Assembly (NCBI GenBank): GCA_937911235.1
Contig: CALDPN010000104.1
Location: 1 to 9,739, forward strand
Length of the DNA stretch: 9,739 nucleotides
Direction of reading: 5' to 3'
Source of the DNA: an uncultured Bacteroidales bacterium
Lineage (GTDB): Bacteria; Bacteroidota; Bacteroidia; Bacteroidales; Paludibacteraceae
How positions within the stretch are numbered: the stretch's first letter is position 1; every line of letters starts with the position of its first letter. The position numbers were made by a program, and so were the translations under genes. Below, piece after piece: positions 5,441 to 9,739 of this stretch. The notes under the pieces were generated by a model. The model was not told the origin of the DNA, ran no database searches, and worked only from the letters and a program-made list of their open reading frames with translations.

Positions 5441-7297
5441 TTAAATGCCTAATTTGTTATTAAAGCCTTTTAGAGTTTCAAGCACGTTTACACGAACATG
5501 GATAAAGTTCTCGATACCAGCTTTTTGCAAATCTTCCATACAAGCTGGAGCACCTGCTACAACGAAGATTTGTTCGCCACCTACTGCTTGGAAAGCAGGG
5601 ATAGCTAGTTCGGCATATTCATCATCGCTAGAACATAGTACGATAATATCTGCACCTGCAGCTTTTGCAGCTGCTACACCTTCTTCTACTGTAGAGAAGC
5701 CTAGGTTGTCGATAACTTCGTAACCAGCACAAGCGAAGAAGTTACAAGAGAATTGAGAACGAGCAAGACGCATTGCTAAGTTACCAATTGTAAGCATAAA
5801 TGCTTTTGGACGTTTAGCTGATGCTTCTGTTGCAAGACGTAGAGTTTCAAATTCTTCTGCAGCGCGTTCTGTAGGAAGAGCTACACCAGAAGTTTCTACT
5901 GTACAACCACATTTGCAAGCACATTCTTTGTTTGCAATTTTTTCTGCAGCCATTTCGCTGAAGTTAGGGAATTGGTTTGTACCAAGAAGGATTTCTTTGC
6001 GAGATGCAACGTCTTTTTTACGTTTGTCTGCAGTTTCTTTAACTGCTGCAAAGATAGAGCCACTTTCGATAGCAGCAAGCATACCACCAGCATTTTGAAT
6101 ATCTAAGAAGATTTTCCAAGCTTGCTGAGCAATCATAGCAGTTAGGCTTTCGATATAGTATGAACCTGCAGCAGGGTCGATAACTTTATCGAAGTTTGAT
6201 TCTTCTTTTAATAATAATTGTTGGTTACGAGCAATACGTTCTGAGAACTCGTCAGATGCTTTGAATGTAGCATCGAAAGGAAGAACTGTAAGTGAGTCTA
6301 CACCACCTAGAGCAGCACTCATAGCTTCTGTTTGAGTACGAAGCATATTTACGTGTGCATCATAAATAGTTTTGTTGTATGTAGATGTTTCTGCGTGGAT
6401 TTTCATTTTTGCAGCGCATAGGCAAGAAGGATTGTATGCTTCTACGATTTTTGCCCATAATAAACGAGCTGCACGGAATTTTGCAATTTCCATGAAGTAG
6501 TTACCACCTACACCAAAAGCAAATTTGATAGATTTTGCTACCATTGGATCTACTCCTGCTTCTGTAAGAAGTTCTAGGTATTGGTTACCCCATGCTAAAG
6601 CATAACCTAGTTCTTGTGCGCAGTAAACACCTGCATTGTTGAAGCTAACTGCATTTACACCAATAACTGGGAAGTTTACTAGTGCTTCTGCTTCTTGAAG
6701 AACTTCAATTAAGATATTGGTGATTTCTTCTGCAGAAAGTTTTTTGCCTTTTAGAAGCATTCTATTGATTGGGTCGCAGCAAATAGAACCATAAACCCCA
6801 GATAGGTCATATTTATTTGCAGCGAAATATGCTTTAAGTAGAGAAGCAAGTTTAGCTGCTTCTTTAACACATACTTTGAAGTTTAATTCAACTTTAGTAG
6901 CATCGATACCGTTTAAAAGAGTTGCAATGTACTCTTCGCTAAGTTCTGCTTTGTTTACTTTAATTCCTAATGAGTTAATACCTTTTCCTAATACGTCAAG
7001 AGCTTTTTCATTAGCAGCTTTAGCGCATTTAGCATCAATGTTTTGACGAATTTTCCAATTGTTGTCGGCTTTGGTACCGCGAACGTATGGGAATTCGCCT
7101 GGAGCAGATTTAGTAGTTAGTAAACCTTCTATGTCTTCTGCACGATAGAAAGGGTTTACATTGAAACCTTCTGGAGTTCTCCATACTAACTTTTTAGAAA
7201 AGTCAGCTCCCTTAAGGTCTGCTGTAATTTTGTCCATCCATTCCTGTGTTGAAATTGCAGGAAAGTCTGCCAAAAAGTTTAATTTCTTTTGTGTCAT
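5441..7297 (-). CDS. mutA: Methylmalonyl-CoA mutase, small (non-catalytic) subunit
   Basis: The 618-residue partner of MutB is first in the bicistron. Its fold parallels MutB. A degenerate TIM barrel spans ~35-450: AGVYCAQELGYALAWG, FGVGGNYFMEIAKFRAARLLWAKIVEAYNP-type helices, and DPAAGSYYIESLT, which matches MutB DPWAGSYYIESLT. A B12-type domain follows (~496-618). Where MutB has the cobalt-binding DGHDRG, MutA has IGNLAMRLARSQF, so no cobalamin ligand exists, as is known for this subunit. It is thought to stabilise or assemble the heterodimer rather than bind B12. Between the domains is a cysteine cluster, C459-A-C461-K-C463-G-C465, in a linker that is normally variable. The ATG is supported by the N-terminal sequence (NFLADFPAISTQEWMDKI) and by a promoter-like element 38-45 nt upstream. 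No Shine-Dalgarno site is visible. The TAA stop is 18 nt before mutB. Confidence 0.96.
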   Translation of the reverse strand: MTQKKLNFLADFPAISTQEWMDKITADLKGADFSKKLVWRTPEGFNVNPFYRAEDIEGLLTTKSAPGEFPYVRGTKADNNWKIRQNIDAKCAKAANEKALDVLGKGINSLGIKVNKAELSEEYIATLLNGIDATKVELNFKVCVKEAAKLASLLKAYFAANKYDLSGVYGSICCDPINRMLLKGKKLSAEEITNILIEVLQEAEALVNFPVIGVNAVSFNNAGVYCAQELGYALAWGNQYLELLTEAGVDPMVAKSIKFAFGVGGNYFMEIAKFRAARLLWAKIVEAYNPSCLCAAKMKIHAETSTYNKTIYDAHVNMLRTQTEAMSAALGGVDSLTVLPFDATFKASDEFSERIARNQQLLLKEESNFDKVIDPAAGSYYIESLTAMIAQQAWKIFLDIQNAGGMLAAIESGSIFAAVKETADKRKKDVASRKEILLGTNQFPNFSEMAAEKIANKECACKCGCTVETSGVALPTERAAEEFETLRLATEASAKRPKAFMLTIGNLAMRLARSQFSCNFFACAGYEVIDNLGFSTVEEGVAAAKAAGADIIVLCSSDDEYAELAIPAFQAVGGEQIFVVAGAPACMEDLQKAGIENFIHVRVNVLETLKGFNNKLGI

Positions 7298-7334
7298 ACT
7301 ATTTAATTTTTATGTGTAGTTTTTTATAAGCACG

Positions 7335-7342
7335 CAAATTTA
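7335..7342 (-). promoter_or_regulatory. Bacteroidetes -7 element ahead of mutAB
   Basis: The minus strand reads TAAATTTG, an exact match to the Bacteroidetes -7 consensus TAnnTTTG. It ends 37 nt before the mutA ATG, giving an expected leader of roughly 30 nt. The partner TTTG at -33 is weak: at the expected spacing the sequence is GGTG/GTGT. It overlaps by one base the hairpin at 7342-7367. No cobalamin riboswitch is visible; the 106-bp intergenic space is too short for one. Confidence 0.5.
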
Positions 7343-7367
7343 GGCATTTTTCTTTAGAAAAACACCT
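7342..7367 (-). terminator. Hairpin between the exported-protein operon and mutAB
   Basis: In minus-strand RNA, AGGUGUUUUUC pairs with GAAAAAUGCCU over 11 positions (two G-U wobbles) around the loop UAAA, followed by AAAUUUG. It lies 37 nt after the stop of the upstream same-strand gene, so it most likely ends that operon. As DNA it is an imperfect palindrome (9 of 11 matches) directly against the mutA -7 element, so an operator role is also possible. Confidence 0.55.
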
Positions 7368-7403
7368 AAAATCAAAAGAAATACACCTTAATATATCACT
7401 TTT

Positions 7404-8630
7404 TTAGTCTAAAAGAGTTTCTATAACAGGAAACGATTGATTTACCTCTTCTTTTGTAAAGGTTTTCACGGCTGAAGTTTGCGCAGAGACCACTTTGATA
7501 GAACCTGTTTGATGCACATAGATTGGCTTATTATGCTTGCGCTCAGCCATCTCTACCTTAGTAATAACATTCTTTTCAGAAGGTATTACCTGGTCGTATT
7601 CTTCTCTGTAAATAATATTGCGTTTTATATCTGCATCTATATATTTTGCCCTATATTTTGCATGCTCCTCACCTGCCAAGTTTACCACATTTATTATGGC
7701 TAGTTGATCGGCATCTAGTTTATATCCAAATGGAATATTTGCGTTCACTTTTAGCGACTGCGACAGACTTTTTACCCTATACGAGTAAATATCTAAAATG
7801 TAATTTAAAACTAGTTCGTATTTTACTATCCCAAAATAATTTTTCTTATCTCTGTAAGTGAGCAAGAAAGTAGAATCTTGTTCTTCCATTGTCCATTTCG
7901 ACACTTTTCCATCTAATTCTAAAAACAACCATTTAATATCTGAGCCCCACAACACTCTGTGTATAAACTTACTAGAATCGGGAAGATTTGCAAGTCGCTG
8001 ATTTCTATTATCTTTAAATTTACCAGCTCGTATGGAGTCGAGTTTGTATTGCACATTTCTATCTCTAAATCTCTTACAAACATCTATTACCATCTGAATA
8101 GAGTCTGTATTTTTCATTCCTATATTTGGTATTTCTGCCACTGTACCGATAATTTCCTCACGGGCAACTATCCTACCCTTTTCATAAAAATCATAGTCGG
8201 AAACAATTCTATATTTTCTCACTTCCTCTGGAAAATCTTTTAGCATTTGCTTCTTAACATCGGCAAGCAACTGCTTCATTTGCTTACGTTTACTAAGTTT
8301 TTTAGTCTTAGACGGAATAAGTGTTTCTGTAAGCATAATGGGTTGTTCCACCATGGTGATATTTATGGTATCTGTAGGGATTTTTTTAAACTTTAGTTCC
8401 ATTGTTTTATACCCAATAAAAGATAAAACCACAGTGGTATTTTTTTGCAAATCTGGCAAGGTAAACACACCTTCCATATCGCTAATTGTACCTATTTCTG
8501 GATTTTCTTTTAGATATACAGACACATACGGCATTGGCTCTGTGCCATCCGTTACCTTTGCTATTAATGTCTGTGAATAAACAGACAAAACAGAAAATAA
8601 TGCAATATAAAGAGTTATTAATCTTTTCAT
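7404..8630 (-). CDS. Exported protein with CarboxypepD_reg-like N-terminal domain, function unknown
   Basis: The 408-residue protein begins with a clear signal peptide (MKRLITLYIALFSVLSVYSQ). Residues ~21-97 form a CarboxypepD_reg-like beta-sandwich of the kind found at the start of SusC-type receptors and many Bacteroidetes exported proteins (AKVTDGTEPMPYVSVYL, GTISDMEGVFTL, LSFIGYKTMEL, INITMVEQ). A Lys-rich stretch follows (~108-118: SKTKKLSKRKQ). I do not recognise the remainder (~120-408); it is mixed alpha/beta with W-containing strands (LWGSDIKWLFLEL, VSKWTMEEQDSTFLLTY). There is no plug/barrel, lipobox or T9SS tail, so it is not a TonB receptor and probably sits in the periplasm or at the inner face of the outer membrane. 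Its ATG overlaps the TGA of the hydrolase gene (ATGA), which implies translational coupling and a shared transcript. Confidence 0.8.
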   Translation of the reverse strand: MKRLITLYIALFSVLSVYSQTLIAKVTDGTEPMPYVSVYLKENPEIGTISDMEGVFTLPDLQKNTTVVLSFIGYKTMELKFKKIPTDTINITMVEQPIMLTETLIPSKTKKLSKRKQMKQLLADVKKQMLKDFPEEVRKYRIVSDYDFYEKGRIVAREEIIGTVAEIPNIGMKNTDSIQMVIDVCKRFRDRNVQYKLDSIRAGKFKDNRNQRLANLPDSSKFIHRVLWGSDIKWLFLELDGKVSKWTMEEQDSTFLLTYRDKKNYFGIVKYELVLNYILDIYSYRVKSLSQSLKVNANIPFGYKLDADQLAIINVVNLAGEEHAKYRAKYIDADIKRNIIYREEYDQVIPSEKNVITKVEMAERKHNKPIYVHQTGSIKVVSAQTSAVKTFTKEEVNQSFPVIETLLD

Positions 8631-9586
8631 TTTATTCTTTCTATAACCTCATCCGAGATTATAACTTCTGCGTCACCATAAAGGCCATCTGTGCCAAGTT
8701 GAAGAAGAGGTTCATTTACCCCTTGCTCGGCAATTGTAATATCTTCAACGTAGAATTTAGTAGGATTTAAAACAAATTTATCTATAAATTCTAATACTGT
8801 AGGCACATTTTCCTTAAAACCAAGCATTGCTACTTCGTGACCAAAGTTTCTAAATCTTAGTGCCATATATGGCCAATTGTTTTTTACCCAAATATTTTCT
8901 ATCAAATAATTTGAACCATACATACCACGTTTAAGTACCACCTTTTTATTGTATGTAACTAGTTCATCTTTTGTGCCGTGCATAAATAGCACTGGAGCTG
9001 GCTGAGTTTTATATTCAAGTTTTTCACCAAAAGAAGCCACCGCGCCAGCAAATGAGATTACACCTGCAAAACGAAAATCTTCTGGCAAATTTTGTATTCT
9101 TGAATTGCACAAGTAATAATCTGTTTGCAAGGCAGTTATAGCACCTGCACTAGAGCCAGAAAGCATTATTTGTTTTGGATTTACTTTCAGATTTTCCGCA
9201 TTACCAAGCACATATTTCACTGCACAGGCCATATCTTCCACTGCCATATCTACAGAGTTTTCTAAAATCTTAGCAAGCTGAATTAGGTTTTTGATTTTCT
9301 TATCCTTAAGACCAAGTCTGTAGTCGATACTCACCCCTACTATGCCATTTTCTGCTATTTCTGTAAGAAATTTTTGATAAGACTCCTCGTCTCTTGCACC
9401 CATTTTAAAGCCTCCGCCAAAGGCAAAAACAAGACATGGATGCTCAGAAAGAGTATCATCTGGCATATAAACGTCTAGTTTCAACTCTGAAGTATCTTTT
9501 ACTGCAAAAGTATATGTACTTTTATTTACTGCAAATGTCGACAACATAAACATTGCAGAAATTAATGTTAGAATAATTCTTTTCAT
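8627..9586 (-). CDS. Exported alpha/beta-hydrolase (esterase/lipase-like)
   Basis: An ATG at 9607 would give 326 residues, but the ATG at 9586 (residue 8 of that version) starts directly with a signal peptide, MKRIILTLISAMFMLSTFA, and is preferred. In the 326-residue numbering: hydrolase domain ~40-280; oxyanion-loop motif FGGGF at 63-67; nucleophile elbow GSSAG with S153; the acid D214 in HGTKDELV; and the base H257 in FGHEV. The triad is complete and in the usual order. Many related esterases have HGGGF, whereas here the first residue is Phe. Carboxylesterase or deacetylase activity on a periplasmic substrate is plausible; the substrate is not readable. A ~45-residue tail (282-326) beyond the fold is unexplained. 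It is first in an operon with the CarboxypepD_reg-like gene, overlapping it by 4 nt. Confidence 0.85.
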   Translation of the reverse strand: MKRIILTLISAMFMLSTFAVNKSTYTFAVKDTSELKLDVYMPDDTLSEHPCLVFAFGGGFKMGARDEESYQKFLTEIAENGIVGVSIDYRLGLKDKKIKNLIQLAKILENSVDMAVEDMACAVKYVLGNAENLKVNPKQIMLSGSSAGAITALQTDYYLCNSRIQNLPEDFRFAGVISFAGAVASFGEKLEYKTQPAPVLFMHGTKDELVTYNKKVVLKRGMYGSNYLIENIWVKNNWPYMALRFRNFGHEVAMLGFKENVPTVLEFIDKFVLNPTKFYVEDITIAEQGVNEPLLQLGTDGLYGDAEVIISDEVIERIK

Positions 9587-9608
9587 AGTTCTTTTATTTT
9601 TTATCACA

Positions 9609-9616
9609 CAAAAATA
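9609..9616 (-). promoter_or_regulatory. Possible -7 element for the hydrolase operon
   Basis: The minus strand reads TATTTTTG, which fits TAnnTTTG. No TTTG is found 19-21 nt upstream and the whole region is A/T-rich, so a chance match is possible. If real, transcription would start near 9602, downstream of the ATG at 9607, leaving 9586 as the only usable start. Confidence 0.35.
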
Positions 9617-9676
9617 TAAAAAAGTAGTTTAAAATAGGATTAAAAAAAATTGAAAATAATTTAAAATGTAAAATTT

Positions 9677-9707
9677 TTTGTTTATATAAATTATTTTATT
9701 ACCTTTG
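9677..9707 (+). promoter_or_regulatory. Canonical Bacteroidetes promoter, driving a gene beyond the right edge
   Basis: TTTG (9677-9680) and TACCTTTG (9700-9707) are separated by exactly 19 bases, the consensus TTTG-N19-TAnnTTTG architecture of the primary Bacteroidetes sigma factor. Transcription should start at about 9712-9715. The ATG at 9717 opens only a four-codon frame (MNKI, stop), so the real gene begins after 9739. The A/T-rich stretch 9608-9739 otherwise holds no gene and separates divergent transcription units. Confidence 0.8.
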
Positions 9708-9739
9708 CAGTCCAAAATGAATAAAATTTAAAATAATAT

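Noticed and set aside
5447..5812. MutA C-terminal domain as a functional B12-binding site
   Set aside because: It has the fold but GNLAMRLAR replaces DGHDRG, so the cobalt-binding histidine is absent, as expected for the small subunit.
3885..6098. Several plus-strand open frames (for example 3885-4238, 4428-4733, 5445-5723, 5913-6098) opposite mutB and mutA
   Set aside because: They lie wholly antisense to two well-conserved genes, have no ribosome sites or recognisable domains, and are explained by the coding bias of the opposite strand.
7298..7403. Cobalamin riboswitch upstream of mutA
   Set aside because: The 106-bp A/T-rich gap is too short and I see no B12-box-like sequence.
7479..8770. 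Plus-strand open frames opposite the CarboxypepD_reg-like and hydrolase genes
   Set aside because: The translations are rich in Ile, Phe, Cys and Tyr without family motifs, while the minus strand encodes a complete signal peptide, domain and catalytic triad.
9717..9731. Short plus-strand frame MNKI after the right-edge promoter
   Set aside because: It stops after four codons and has no ribosome site; it is likely leader sequence.

Overview
Nearly all of this window looks like low-GC Bacteroidetes DNA, most likely from an uncultured Bacteroidales-type gut or rumen bacterium. The support is two secreted proteins ending in a type A type IX secretion (T9SS) sorting domain, a CarboxypepD_reg-like lipid-free exported protein, a methylmalonyl-CoA mutase pair split into MutA and MutB, and promoters of the Bacteroidetes form TTTG-N19-TAnnTTTG. 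The first ~1.04 kb is different. It encodes the middle of an MMPL/RND-type transporter with a strongly Clostridia-like sequence. It meets the truncated 5' end of the first T9SS gene at about 1041-1057, so both genes are broken at one point. I read this as a probable contig chimera, with real recombination as the less likely alternative.

Layout. 1-1040 (-): MMPL transporter fragment, open at both ends. 1042-2340 (+): 5'-truncated T9SS cargo with a DSYGDGWG domain, an acidic tandem linker, two fibronectin III domains and a sorting domain. 2438-3187 (+): a small exported thioredoxin-fold protein that has lost its CxxC and also carries a T9SS tail. 3217-3248: a perfect 14-bp hairpin between convergent genes. 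5422-3290 and 7297-5441 (-): mutB and mutA, an 18-nt-spaced bicistron. 7342-7367: hairpin and probable promoter ahead of mutA. 8630-7404 and 9586-8627 (-): a CarboxypepD_reg-like exported protein of unknown function and an exported alpha/beta-hydrolase, translationally coupled by a 4-nt overlap. 9677-9707 (+): a textbook Bacteroidetes promoter pointing out of the window.

How it works together. MutA/MutB form the B12-dependent mutase that interconverts succinyl-CoA and methylmalonyl-CoA, the core of the succinate route to propionate typical of gut Bacteroidetes. The two T9SS proteins are cargo for cell-surface or extracellular delivery; no T9SS machinery gene is present here. The hydrolase pair is a separate exported unit.

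The least explained content is small-scale. Degenerate heptanucleotide arrays flank the redoxin-like gene, with the same GCTCAnn unit on both sides and in both orientations on the left, plus a second CATAATG-type array. An 8-bp tandem repeat lies inside the sorting-domain coding sequence, where gain or loss of one unit would shift the frame. No rRNA, tRNA, CRISPR array, insertion sequence or complete novel defence system is visible.
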